From the NCBI GenBank assembly GCA_958296175.1, contig OY282448.1:2294127-2358126 (forward strand): a stretch of DNA of 64,000 nt, read 5' to 3'. Origin of the DNA: an uncultured Chloroflexota bacterium. Lineage in GTDB: Bacteria; Chloroflexota; UBA11872. How positions within the stretch are numbered: position 1 is the first letter of the stretch; the number at the start of each line of letters is the position of its first letter. The position numbers were made by a program, and so were the translations under genes. Of the stretch, positions 17,496 to 26,120 are shown one piece after another. The notes beneath the pieces were generated by a model. It saw nothing but the letters and a program-made list of their open reading frames with translations. It was not told where the DNA came from and made no database searches.

Positions 17496-18368
17496 ATGCC
17501 CCTGCGCCCCCTCAGCGACGTTGCGTTCGTGGTCGGTGGTGACGTCGGCGCTTTGGACCACCCCGAGGGGATCACCTGGGGGCCGGACGGGTACGCCTAC
17601 GCCGGCGGCGAGGCCGGGCAGATCTACCGCATCGACGTGGAGGCGGGCGCCTTCGAACAGATTGCGACCCTCGACGGCTTCGTCGCCGGGTTGTGCTGCG
17701 ACCGCGACGCCAACATCTACGCCTGCAACATCGGCGCGCGCCGCCTGGTGCGCGTGTCGGCCGGCGGCGGGGACGTTGCCGAGCTCAGCGCGGGAACCGC
17801 CGAGACGCCCATGGCGGTGCCGAACTACCCGTGTTTCCACCCGTCCGGTGATCTGTACGTGTCCGATTCACAAACCGGCGGCGAGTTCAGCGGGCGCATC
17901 TTCCGCGTCAAGACCTCCGGCGAGACGGTCCTGTTCAGCGACGCCTCGCCCTACTTCACCAACGGCATGTGTATCGACCGCCGCGGCGAGTGGCTCTACG
18001 TCGTCGAGTCGCGGCTGCCCGGCGTGTCGCGCATCCGCATCCGGGACGACGGATCCGCCGGCGAGCGCCAGGTGGTGACTGCACTGCCCGACCACGTGCC
18101 CGACGGCGTGCAGTTCGACGAAGACGATGCGCTGTACGTCACGATGTACACCCCCGACCGCATTTTGCGCATGGCGCCCGACGGGTTCCTGGACGTGCTG
18201 GTCGAAGACCCCTCGCACGAAACGCTGTCGTCACCCACCAACATCGTGTTCGGCGGCGCGGACCGCCGCACCCTGCTGATGGCCTGCCTGGGCCGCTGGC
18301 AAATCACCAGTCTCCACGTGCAGGTCCCCGGCATCCCCTTGGCTTACCCCGCGCCGATCGGCGGGTGA
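17496..18368 (+). CDS. SMP-30/gluconolactonase-like beta-propeller protein
   Basis: The 290-residue product is a six-bladed propeller of the SMP-30/gluconolactonase/LRE type, likely a lactone hydrolase. Typical segments are DHPEGITWGPDGYAYAGGE, YPCFHPSGDLYVSDS, FTNGMCIDRRGEWLYVVES and HVPDGVQFDEDDALYVTMY, which carry the divalent-metal ligands in known members. I chose the ATG at 17496; upstream TTG and GTG in-frame codons are possible. No signal peptide is seen. It stands alone, divergent from moaA and convergent with the ABC exporter genes. The substrate is unknown. Confidence 0.85.
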   Translation: MPLRPLSDVAFVVGGDVGALDHPEGITWGPDGYAYAGGEAGQIYRIDVEAGAFEQIATLDGFVAGLCCDRDANIYACNIGARRLVRVSAGGGDVAELSAGTAETPMAVPNYPCFHPSGDLYVSDSQTGGEFSGRIFRVKTSGETVLFSDASPYFTNGMCIDRRGEWLYVVESRLPGVSRIRIRDDGSAGERQVVTALPDHVPDGVQFDEDDALYVTMYTPDRILRMAPDGFLDVLVEDPSHETLSSPTNIVFGGADRRTLLMACLGRWQITSLHVQVPGIPLAYPAPIGG

Positions 18369-18419
18369 ACGGGGCGTCGTTCGCCGCGCCTCCGCGCCAG
18401 ATCGTCGAATCGAACGGCC

Positions 18420-19214
18420 TCATGCCTCGACCGATCCCACCGACTGGTATTTCCGCAGCGCGAGCCGAAGAATGGCAAACCCGAGCGCGGCCGTAATCAG
18501 GCCAATCGGCAGGGAGAACGCACCTGGCAGCCAGTAGTCCGAGGGCCGGAGCGCGAAGGCTATGGGATAGAACGACGTGAACGCGAACGGAACGATGGTC
18601 ATCAGCGCTTGCAGCGGCAATGGGAGCACGTCGAGCGGATATTTCGTGTGTTCGTTCAGCGCGGACATGCCGTGTGCCACGGAGCGCGCTCGCGAGAACC
18701 AGGCCACCGAGCAGTAGGTGATCAGCGTGACGCCCGTTCGCACCAGCACGGACGCCGCCAGCGCGATCAGCACCAACAGGATGGCGAACGGACTGGCAAT
18801 GATGCCCGTGTTGACCATGGCCAGGATCGTGACCGCGGCGTAGAACGAAATCGTCAGCAGATGCTCCGGCTGGGCAAGCTCGACGGACGCCCAAAGCAGG
18901 ATCGGCGCCGGCCGGACTTTGGCGTAGTCCAACCCGCCGTAATAGAAGTAGTAGTCGGCGCTCAGGGCAAATGGGAACAGCAAGTGGCTGAGGTCCTGGC
19001 CCAGATACGAAATCCCCCACATGAGGGCGACTTCCCAGGCGCTCCAATCGCCCAGCTCGGCCACGATGCTGAAAATCACCCCAATGAACGCCAGCCGAAA
19101 AACCCGCCAGGCAAGATTGCTGCCCAGACCCAGCCAGGTGTCGAACCGGTATTGCGCCATAGCTTTGAACCGCACCGTGAAACTCGCGGCATACAGCAAC
19201 AGCCAGCGGCGCAT
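18420..19214 (-). CDS. ABC-2 type permease (COG3694-like)
   Basis: This 264-residue membrane protein has six predicted membrane segments and the family's characteristic motifs (YRFDTWLGLGSNLAWR, YYFYYGGLDYAKVRPAP, FTSFYPIAFAL). It is the last gene of a three-gene exporter: ATPase at 20038, permease at 19218, this permease three bases later. Homologous trios (COG4586/4587/3694) are mostly uncharacterised; some are described as exporters of toxic cations such as viologens. The substrate here is unknown. Confidence 0.85.
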   Translation of the reverse strand: MRRWLLLYAASFTVRFKAMAQYRFDTWLGLGSNLAWRVFRLAFIGVIFSIVAELGDWSAWEVALMWGISYLGQDLSHLLFPFALSADYYFYYGGLDYAKVRPAPILLWASVELAQPEHLLTISFYAAVTILAMVNTGIIASPFAILLVLIALAASVLVRTGVTLITYCSVAWFSRARSVAHGMSALNEHTKYPLDVLPLPLQALMTIVPFAFTSFYPIAFALRPSDYWLPGAFSLPIGLITAALGFAILRLALRKYQSVGSVEA

Positions 19215-19217
19215 TGC

Positions 19218-20057
19218 TCAGCCGCCTTGGATCTGCACGCGGCGAACGAGCCGCCGCCAGACGAGCATCCCGATGACGAACAGGACGAGCGCCCACAACG
19301 CCTGCACGCCGAAGGCAAACACGAGCTCCCGGCCTTCGAGACGTCCCATGTAGACGAGCGTCGGCGTGGAGGTGACGGCCTGGAAGGGCAGGACGTCGGC
19401 CACCACCCGCAAAGCGCCCGGCATGAGGGCCAGCGGGATCAAGGCCCCGCCGAAGAACTCCTGAATCGCCACGCGCGCCATGGTGACGCCCGACCCGCTG
19501 ATGCTCATCAGCGTAATGGCGTTCACGATGAAGTGCAGACCCGCCAGCACCAGCCACCCCAACCCGACGCTCAGCGCAAACAAGGCCAGCGACGCGCCCG
19601 ATGCCGGGCCGTCCGTCAGGCCGACAAGGCGAAAGACCAGCCAGGTTGGGACGGCGATGAGAAGGGCGTCGACCAGGAACACCCCCAGCCATTCTGCGTA
19701 GCGCAGCAGCTGCATGTTGACCGGCCGCACCAGCTCGACGGCAATTTGCCCCGTCGATACCTGCCGCAGCGAGCGGTAAATCACGCTGCGGCTGGCGTGC
19801 CCCATGCGCGCCAGGTTCACGACCTGGGCGACGACCATGTAGGTCGCCATTTCGTGCGCGTCGAAGGCCGCCTGCACGTCCCCCGAACCCGAGCGGATCG
19901 CCGACCAGACGCTGACCAGAATCCAGGTGTTGAGCAGCGTGGCGCCCAGACCCACGAGAAACTCGAAGCGCAAGGCCAAGCCGACCTTGACGTAAGTGCG
20001 TGCGACGGCCGCGTAACGGCCGAGGCCGAGACGCCGCCTAGCCGCGGCCGACGCCAT
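19218..20057 (-). CDS. ABC-2 type permease (COG4587-like)
   Basis: The 279-residue protein has about six membrane segments. It carries the family segment MATYMVVAQVVNLARMG followed by SVIYRSLRQVSTGQIAVELVRPVN, and FFGGALIPLALMPG in the second half. Its start overlaps the upstream ATPase gene by 20 bases and its stop is three bases before the next permease, so the three are surely one unit. It should form the export channel as a heterodimer with the other permease (inference from the trio). Confidence 0.87.
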   Translation of the reverse strand: MASAAARRRLGLGRYAAVARTYVKVGLALRFEFLVGLGATLLNTWILVSVWSAIRSGSGDVQAAFDAHEMATYMVVAQVVNLARMGHASRSVIYRSLRQVSTGQIAVELVRPVNMQLLRYAEWLGVFLVDALLIAVPTWLVFRLVGLTDGPASGASLALFALSVGLGWLVLAGLHFIVNAITLMSISGSGVTMARVAIQEFFGGALIPLALMPGALRVVADVLPFQAVTSTPTLVYMGRLEGRELVFAFGVQALWALVLFVIGMLVWRRLVRRVQIQGG

Positions 20058-21054
20058 GGCGGTACACGCTCAGAATGACGTCTTCAATCGGCGGTTCGAC
20101 GACGGAAAGGCTGCGCACACCGTCCCGCGCCATGATCTGTCGGGTGACTTCGAGGACCGCCGTCTGGTCACCGATCTCCGAAACGCGCAGCCGCGAGCCT
20201 TCCTGGGTCACCAGTGCATCGGGCCAGGCCGCGGACACGCCGCGGGCGATCGCGCGGGCCACGGCTTCGGGAGCGTCCACCTCGACGGCCCGCGACGCGG
20301 CGTGCCGCCGAATCAGGTCGCGCAGCAGACCGTCGAACACGGCCGTCCCCTTGTTCAACACGACGACGCGCTCACAAAGCTCCTGCACGTCGATCAAGTC
20401 GTGGGTCGTCAGCAGAACGGTCGTTCCCAGCGAGCGGCTGACCGACCCGATGAACGCGCGAATGCGCCGTTTGGCTTCCACGTCGAGGCCGATCGTGGGC
20501 TCGTCCAGGAAAACGATCTTCGGCTGGTGGAGAAACGTGGCCGCGATCTCGCAGCGCATCCGTTGCCCCAAGCTCAGCGTGCGCACCGGCTGGCTCAGCA
20601 GCTGGTCGAGTTCGAGCAGCTCGGTCAGGTCGGCCAGCCTGGCCGCATAGTCGGCGGGAAGAATCCCGTACAGGTGGCGAAGCAATCCGAAGGAGTCGAC
20701 CGCCGGCAGGTCGTGCAGAAGGTGCGACCGCTGCCCGAAGAGCACCCCGATGTCCTGCGCATTGGCGATCCGGTCCTCGAACGGGTCGCGACCGAGGACG
20801 CGCACGCTGCCCGCCGTTGGATACAGGACGCCGGTGAGCAGCTTGACGGCGGTCGATTTCCCTGCGCCGTTGGGCCCCAGCAGACCGAGCACCTCGCCGC
20901 GCTCGATAGTGAGCGAAAGGCCGTCGACGCCGTGGATGTCTTCGTACACCGGCGAGAACAACGAGCGGGCCCAGCTGAGCCGACCCGGGCGGCGGCGCTC
21001 GACGCGATAAATCTTGGTCAGGTTGGTTGCTGTAATTGTGACGTTGCTAGACAT
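20038..21054 (-). CDS. ABC transporter ATPase (COG4586-like)
   Basis: This is the ATP-hydrolysing subunit (338 residues from the chosen start) for the two permeases downstream. Visible: Walker A GLLGPNGAGKST, Q-loop region DIGVLFGQRSHL, signature SLGQRMRCEIAA, Walker B IVFLDEPTIGLD and the switch TTHDLID. The long N-terminal insertion (RRPGRLSWARSLFSPVYED) before the Walker A is typical of the COG4586 group. The ATG at 21054 (MSSNVTITATNLTKIYRV) fits homologues better than an in-frame GTG at 21117. Neither has a clear ribosome-binding sequence. Confidence 0.9.
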   Translation of the reverse strand: MSSNVTITATNLTKIYRVERRRPGRLSWARSLFSPVYEDIHGVDGLSLTIERGEVLGLLGPNGAGKSTAVKLLTGVLYPTAGSVRVLGRDPFEDRIANAQDIGVLFGQRSHLLHDLPAVDSFGLLRHLYGILPADYAARLADLTELLELDQLLSQPVRTLSLGQRMRCEIAATFLHQPKIVFLDEPTIGLDVEAKRRIRAFIGSVSRSLGTTVLLTTHDLIDVQELCERVVVLNKGTAVFDGLLRDLIRRHAASRAVEVDAPEAVARAIARGVSAAWPDALVTQEGSRLRVSEIGDQTAVLEVTRQIMARDGVRSLSVVEPPIEDVILSVYRHGVGRG

Positions 21055-21338
21055 GGTGTTGGTGTTGGATTGGGTTGTGCCGTGGACGGCCGTTTCCAGG
21101 GCCCAGGGTGCGTACACCGGGGCGCTGCGTGAGATTGGCGCATATCCCGGGTGACATCGGCTCGACTGAAGTCAGCGGTTGTCTCGACAAAACTTACCAG
21201 GGATTCCCGACGGCAGGGCCGACGGAGCGGGCTCGGCTTCCGCCGCGCGCCTCACCGGACCGTTGCGCGGCGCGGCCAGGAGTATTCCGCGGGTGCTCGA
21301 TGTTGGCCGCTGGTCAGCCGCGTCTCACGCGCGGATGG

Positions 21339-22121
21339 TCAAGGGCGCTCGTCGTCGGTGAGTTGGCCCGCGGGAACGGGCTGACGCGCGGCCATGCGCC
21401 GCTGGGAACTTTCGCCGTCTGGGTTGCGCGTGAGAATGTCGACCAGTGACGACTGCGCCAGCAGCAAAGCGTCGATCCGCGTGTTGACCGCGCCAATGTC
21501 GGCGTGCTGGCGGTCGCCCTGGCGCGTAAACCGTTCGTTCATGTCATCCCGAAGGGTGTGCGCCTCCGCGCGCAGAGCGTCTAGGCGCGCGTTGATGGTG
21601 CTGACCTCGGCATGCTGAGTGTCGAGGCGCGCATTGACTGCGCCGATGTCGGCGTGCTGGCGGTCGTCCTGGCGCGCAAACCGTTCGTTCATGTCATCCC
21701 GAAGGGCGTGCACCTCGGCCTGCAGGGCGTCGAGGCGCGCGTTGATGGTGCTGACCTCGGCATGCAGAGCGTCTAGGCGCGCGTTGATGGCGCTGACCTC
21801 GGCATGCTGAGTGTCGAGGCGCGCATTGACTGCGCCAATGTCGGCGTGCTGGCGGTCGTCTTGGCGCGCAAATCGTTCGTTCATGTCATCCCGAAGGGTG
21901 TGCACCTCGGCGCGCAGGGCGTCGAGGCGCGCGTTGATGGTGCTGACCTCGGCATGCTGAGCGTCGAGGCGCGCGTTGATGGCGCTGACCTCGGCGCGCA
22001 GGGCGTCGATCCGCTTGTTGGTCTCGCCCCACAGCTTCAGCATGATGCTGAACGTGCCGACCAGAATGACCGCGGCCGAACCAACGATCGCCCCGATGAT
22101 GCCCCAAAATTCGGCGCTCAT
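21339..22121 (-). CDS. Membrane-anchored coiled-coil protein built of tandem 14-residue units
   Basis: The 260-residue protein has one N-terminal membrane helix (about residues 5-30, WGIIGAIVGSAAVILVGTF) and then a continuous predicted coiled coil made of repeats, ending in a charged tail. The 14-residue unit is of the form AEVSTINARLDALR. It alternates with a block LRDDMNERFARQDD plus RQHADIGAVNARLD. The blocks recur after 50 and 64 residues, a difference of exactly one 14-residue unit. It likely oligomerises as a membrane-tethered rod. The function is unknown; the three-gene ABC exporter lies downstream on the same strand, 284 bases away. Confidence 0.75.
   Translation of the reverse strand: MSAEFWGIIGAIVGSAAVILVGTFSIMLKLWGETNKRIDALRAEVSAINARLDAQHAEVSTINARLDALRAEVHTLRDDMNERFARQDDRQHADIGAVNARLDTQHAEVSAINARLDALHAEVSTINARLDALQAEVHALRDDMNERFARQDDRQHADIGAVNARLDTQHAEVSTINARLDALRAEAHTLRDDMNERFTRQGDRQHADIGAVNTRIDALLLAQSSLVDILTRNPDGESSQRRMAARQPVPAGQLTDDERP
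21467..22010. repeat. Tandem DNA repeat of 42-bp units inside the coiled-coil gene
   Basis: The landmark ATGTCATCCCGAAGGG occurs at 21541, 21691 and 21883, that is, spaced 150 and 192 bases apart; the difference is 42 bases, one 14-codon unit. Copies are nearly identical at the DNA level, including silent positions. That points to recent expansion or ongoing homogenisation and a region likely to vary in length between strains. Confidence 0.85.
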
Positions 22122-22208
22122 TGGTTGGCGTTCGGACGGCGAGAGGTGCGCATAAGGCTACCGTAGCACTCACCGCGGGCCGAGCCGCTGATCGAGGCGG
22201 AGGGAGGG

Positions 22209-22973
22209 TCAGTCCGTCACCGCCATCACCGCGGTGACACCACCGTCGACGGCGATCACGGCGCCGGTGACGTAGCGGGCGTCGTCCGAGGCCAGGTACG
22301 CAGCCATGGCGCCGATGTCCTTGGGCTCGCCCAGCAGCTTGTTGGGGATCGACGCGCGAATCGCCTCCAGGTCGCGGTTGTCGCGGTCGTAGCGTTCCAC
22401 GTGAATGGCGCCGGGCGCGATGACGTTGGCCGTGATCTGCAGCGCCGCCAGTTCCACCGCCAGCGCCCGCGTAAAGGCGTTCACCGCACCCTTGGTGGCC
22501 CCGTAGATTACGTGGCCGTGGGCATGCAGAGCGCCGTGCACGGAGCTGATGTTGATGATGCGCCCGCCGCCGCGCTCGATCATGTGCGGAACTGCAGCGT
22601 GCGACGCGGCGATCATGGCCTGCACGTTGATGTCGAACAGCGACGACCAATCCTCGGCCGTGGTTTCCAGAAACGGCTTGTCCAGCGTGTAGCCAGCGTT
22701 GTTGACCAGGATGTCCAGACCGCCGAACTCGCGGACGGCCGTGTCGACGACGCGGCGGGCAGTGAGCGGGTCGCGAAAGTCCGCCTGCACGGCTGCGGCG
22801 GAGCCGCCCGACGCAACGATGTCGGCCGCCAGCGTGCGCGCGCCTTCGATACTGCTCGCCGCCGACAGCACGACGGCGGCGCCGTCCGCCGCCAGGCAGC
22901 TGGCGATGCCGACGCCAATGCCCGTGCCGGCGCCAGTCACCACGGCAACACGGCCGTTCAGACGCTGATTCAT
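22209..22973 (-). CDS. Short-chain dehydrogenase/reductase (classical SDR)
   Basis: The 254-residue NAD(P)-dependent oxidoreductase has the cofactor motif TGAGTGIG (from residue 13), NNAG at 91-94 and the catalytic Ser144, Tyr157 and Lys161 (SSVHGALHAHG then YGATK). The C-terminal DDARYVTGAVIAVDGG is typical. A Ser/Ala at the end of beta-2 where NADP enzymes often have a basic residue leaves the cofactor open. The substrate is unknown. It appears to be a separate unit, with 104 bases upstream to the PH-domain gene's stop. Confidence 0.93.
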   Translation of the reverse strand: MNQRLNGRVAVVTGAGTGIGVGIASCLAADGAAVVLSAASSIEGARTLAADIVASGGSAAAVQADFRDPLTARRVVDTAVREFGGLDILVNNAGYTLDKPFLETTAEDWSSLFDINVQAMIAASHAAVPHMIERGGGRIINISSVHGALHAHGHVIYGATKGAVNAFTRALAVELAALQITANVIAPGAIHVERYDRDNRDLEAIRASIPNKLLGEPKDIGAMAAYLASDDARYVTGAVIAVDGGVTAVMAVTD

Positions 22974-23077
22974 GGAGGCTCTCTGTCTCGACTGCCGCGT
23001 CCAGCCTACGCAGCGCCCGGCGCCGCGCCGCCGCGTGCGGGTGCGCCATGCGCAACGGAACCGGGGCGGCGGGAAAC

Positions 23078-23449
23078 CTACAGCACGTGGCTGGCGAGGA
23101 TGCGCTGAAGCTCGTACACGTTGGAGTCGCCGCTGAACTTCTTCTCGATCGGCTCGTCGAAGCTCCCGACCCAGATCTTCAGGTCGGCGTCGAGGTCGAA
23201 ATGCCCGGTTGTTTCCAGGCTGTACTTCGTGATCTTGTCGTACGGGATCGTCAAGTACTCCGTTTTCTTCCCGGTCATTCCCTGAACGTCCACGATGAGG
23301 AGCCGCTTGTTGGTGAAGACGAACGTGTCGCGAACGACCTTGAAGCCAATCTCGACCCTCTCCTCGGCGCCGAGCAGCGGGCCGTAGTGCTCTTGGAGCT
23401 TTTCCGGACTCTCCGCCTGAGCTTTGCCAAGCAGTCTCCGTAACGACAT
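23078..23449 (-). CDS. Bacterial PH-domain protein (YvbH/DUF1696-like)
   Basis: This small soluble protein of 123 residues is almost entirely one bacterial Pleckstrin-homology-like domain: an N-terminal helix (LRRLLGKAQAESPEKL), then beta strands with the typical DTFVFTNKRLLIVDVQGMTGKK and YLTIPYDKITKYSLET. Members have no firm function; some are linked to stress responses or form rings. Its start is 66 bases from the stop of the upstream molybdenum hydroxylase gene, so read-through from that operon is possible. Confidence 0.85.
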   Translation of the reverse strand: MSLRRLLGKAQAESPEKLQEHYGPLLGAEERVEIGFKVVRDTFVFTNKRLLIVDVQGMTGKKTEYLTIPYDKITKYSLETTGHFDLDADLKIWVGSFDEPIEKKFSGDSNVYELQRILASHVL

Positions 23450-23515
23450 GTCACGCGGTCCTTTCCCACGGCCTCGGTCGGTGCAGCCGCCCCTTTTCTG
23501 AACAGCGGGGCGTCG

Positions 23516-25789
23516 TCAGGCGGCGGGCGTTCCCGACGCCAGCGCCTGCACCTTGCGCGGCGAGGCCGGCAGATCGCGCACGCGCACGCCGATGGCGTTG
23601 GACACCGCGTTGGCGATGGCCGCCAGCGGCGGGACGATCGGCACCTCGCCCACGCCGCGCACGCCATAGGGGTGGCCAGGGTTCGGCACTTCCACAATCA
23701 CCGTCTCGATCATGGGCAGGTCGAGCGACGTCGGCATGCGGTAGTCCAGAAAGCTGGCGTTGCGCAGCGAACCGGCGTCGTCGTACACGTACTCCTCGTG
23801 CAGCGCCCAGCCCACGCCTTGCGCCACGCCGCCTTCCATCTGGCCTTCGACGTAGGGCGGGTAGATAGCCGTTCCCGCGTCTTGCAGCGCGGTGTAGCGC
23901 AGCACGTCCACCTTGCCGGTTTCGACGTCGACCTCCACGTCGGCCAGGTGCACGGCGAACGTGTTGCCCGACCCTTGCGGCTGCGCCGTGGCCTTGCCCA
24001 CGACTTCCAGACCGTCGTCCTGCAGCGCTGCCGCCGCCTCGGCAAAGCTCAGGCTCGTTCCGTTCTGGCTGAACGTGCCAGCCTCGAACGAGATCGACTC
24101 GGCGGCCACGTCCCAGTAGTCGGCCAGGCCGTCGATCATCTGCGCTTGCAGGTCGCGCGCGGCCTCGATAGCGGCCCACCCCGTGGCGAAGGTGACGCGG
24201 CTGCCGCCAGTGACGCCGGTGAACGCAATGGCGTCGGTGTCGGGGACGATGGGGTCTACGCAGTCGATGGGGATGCCCAGGGTCTCGGCCAGCTGCATGG
24301 CCACCGACGTGCGCGTGCCGCCGATGTCCATGGAGCCTTCCAGCAGCGTGACCGAGCCGTCATCGTTGAGGCGCGCCACGGCGCTGGACTTGCCGCCGCC
24401 GTTGAGCCAGTAGCCGGAGGCCACGCCGCGGCCGCGCCGCTTCGATCCATTCGCCTCGCCCAGCGGCGTTTGCCAGTGGTCGGTGGCCTGGGCGGCCTCG
24501 ATCGTCTCCACGTTGCCGATGGGGTGGAATCGGGTGCCGTCCACCCGCAGATCGCCCTCGGTGGAGGCGTTCAGCCGCCGAAACTCCAACGGGTCCATGC
24601 CCAAGGCTTGGCAGATTTCGTCCACCAGCACGTCCACGGCAAACTCGGCCTGCGGCGCTCCCGGCGCGCGGTAGGCGTGCGACTTCGGCTTGTTGACCAC
24701 CACGTCGTACCCGTCGACGCGGAAGTTCTCGATGGCGTACGGGCCGATACTGCACAGGCAGCCGGCGCCGACCGCCGACCCCGGATAGCCGCCAGCCTCG
24801 AAAGCCAAGTCGACCGTGGCGGCGGTGATCTTGCCGGCGGTGGTCACGCCCATCTTCACGGTCATGAACGCGCCCGGCGCCGGCCCCGTGCCAGTCAACA
24901 CCTCGATACGGTTCATGGTCATCTTGACCGGCCGACCGGACTTCTTGGACAGCACGGCCGCCAGCGGCTCCAGGTAGACCGTGGTTTTGCCGCCAAACCC
25001 GCCGCCGATTTCCGCCGGGAGCACGCGAATCTTCGACTTGGGATGCTGCAAGACCCGCGCCAGCTCGTCGCGGATGCCGAAATGCCCTTGCGAGCTCGAT
25101 TCGACGATCAGGTGGTCGTCCTGGTTCCAGTAGGCCAGCGCGTTGTGCGGCTCGATGTAGCCCTGGTGCACCATCGCGGTGGAATACGAGCGTTCCATGA
25201 CCAGGTCGGCGGCGGCGAAGCCCGCCTCGACGTCGCCTTCTTCGTAGACGAGGTGCTTGGCGATATTCGTCGGCGCGTCGCCCAGCACGCCGCCCGTTTC
25301 CGTGCGCAGGTCGTCCAAGATCACCGGCGCGTCTGGCGCCATGGCCTCGCGCACGTCGAGCACTGGCGGCAGCACCTCGTAGTCGACGTCGATCAGACGC
25401 AGCGCCTCTTCGGCGTCGTGCGGGCTGGCGGCCGCAACGGCGGCGATGACCTGGCCCTCGTAGGTCACGCGGCTGCTGGCGATGACGCGCTCGGCCATGA
25501 AGCGGACGTTTTGCAGACCCGACTCGTTGGCCTCGGCCATGCCTTCGCCCGGGTCGGGAAAGTCGGCGCTGGTCGTGGTGGCCAGCACCTTCGCGTGCGC
25601 GTCGGCGCGAGACGTGTCGACGCGCAAGATGCGGGCGCGGGCGTGGGGGCTGCGCAGCACCTTGCCGTGGATCATGCCCGGCATGCTGGCGTCGACGCCG
25701 TAGCGCGCGCGGCCCGTGACTTTGTCCACGCCGTCATGCCGAACGGGGCGGGTTCCAACGACTCGATACGCCTCAGGGCCTGCTGTCAT
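23516..25789 (-). CDS. Molybdenum hydroxylase large (molybdopterin-binding) subunit, second copy
   Basis: This 757-residue protein belongs to the xanthine dehydrogenase/aldehyde oxidase family and binds the molybdopterin cofactor. Landmarks: RPVRHDGVDKVTGRARYG at the N-terminus, the Mo-proximal AEIGGGFGGKT, HAYRAPGA, DIGGTRTS, and a C-terminal GVRGVGEVP whose Glu is the probable catalytic base. The AYRAPGA loop lacks the Cys of form I CO dehydrogenase (AYRCSFR), so this is not a CoxL. It is a clear paralogue of the 26121-28427 protein and starts inside the stop of the MoaD-like gene (ATGA overlap). The substrate is unknown. Confidence 0.9.
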   Translation of the reverse strand: MTAGPEAYRVVGTRPVRHDGVDKVTGRARYGVDASMPGMIHGKVLRSPHARARILRVDTSRADAHAKVLATTTSADFPDPGEGMAEANESGLQNVRFMAERVIASSRVTYEGQVIAAVAAASPHDAEEALRLIDVDYEVLPPVLDVREAMAPDAPVILDDLRTETGGVLGDAPTNIAKHLVYEEGDVEAGFAAADLVMERSYSTAMVHQGYIEPHNALAYWNQDDHLIVESSSQGHFGIRDELARVLQHPKSKIRVLPAEIGGGFGGKTTVYLEPLAAVLSKKSGRPVKMTMNRIEVLTGTGPAPGAFMTVKMGVTTAGKITAATVDLAFEAGGYPGSAVGAGCLCSIGPYAIENFRVDGYDVVVNKPKSHAYRAPGAPQAEFAVDVLVDEICQALGMDPLEFRRLNASTEGDLRVDGTRFHPIGNVETIEAAQATDHWQTPLGEANGSKRRGRGVASGYWLNGGGKSSAVARLNDDGSVTLLEGSMDIGGTRTSVAMQLAETLGIPIDCVDPIVPDTDAIAFTGVTGGSRVTFATGWAAIEAARDLQAQMIDGLADYWDVAAESISFEAGTFSQNGTSLSFAEAAAALQDDGLEVVGKATAQPQGSGNTFAVHLADVEVDVETGKVDVLRYTALQDAGTAIYPPYVEGQMEGGVAQGVGWALHEEYVYDDAGSLRNASFLDYRMPTSLDLPMIETVIVEVPNPGHPYGVRGVGEVPIVPPLAAIANAVSNAIGVRVRDLPASPRKVQALASGTPAA

Positions 25790-26112
25790 GCTTTACCTCT
25801 GCCGTGCGGCGGCGGATTCGTGTCAACGCTCGTCGGCGCAAGTGTAGGCGAACCGCCGCCGAGTGATTCGATGAAATGCAGCTCGTTGTCGGGCCGAAGC
25901 TTGGTGCGCAGCCGCCGCTGGCTGTTGACGCCGTCCACAAAGACGGCCAGCCCGGCGCGCAGCCGGCCGTCGTCGACCAGGCGCTCGCGCACGCCGGGGA
26001 AGCGCGCCTCCAGGCCGTCGATGACCTCGCCAACCGTCGCGCCTTCGATCTCGACCCTCGCCATGCCGCCGGCCAGCGGCCGCATGGGCGTTGGGATGTG
26101 GACGACCGCCAC
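25786..26112 (-). CDS. MoaD/ThiS-like ubiquitin-fold protein with an extended C-terminus
   Basis: The 108-residue product starts at a GTG eight bases after the large-subunit stop (VAVVHIPTPMRPLAGG) and has the beta-grasp pattern ARVEIEGATVGEVIDGLEAR, GLAVFVDGVNS and LRPDNELHFIESLGGG. MoaD and ThiS end in Gly-Gly, which is adenylated and thiocarboxylated. Here the Gly85-Gly87 run is followed by 21 more residues, so it must be processed, act differently or be inactive. Its end overlaps the next gene by four bases. Lying between two molybdenum hydroxylase large subunits, a role in sulfur transfer for the cofactor is the best guess. Confidence 0.8.
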   Translation of the reverse strand: MAVVHIPTPMRPLAGGMARVEIEGATVGEVIDGLEARFPGVRERLVDDGRLRAGLAVFVDGVNSQRRLRTKLRPDNELHFIESLGGGSPTLAPTSVDTNPPPHGRGKA

Positions 26113-26120
26113 GGCGAGGA

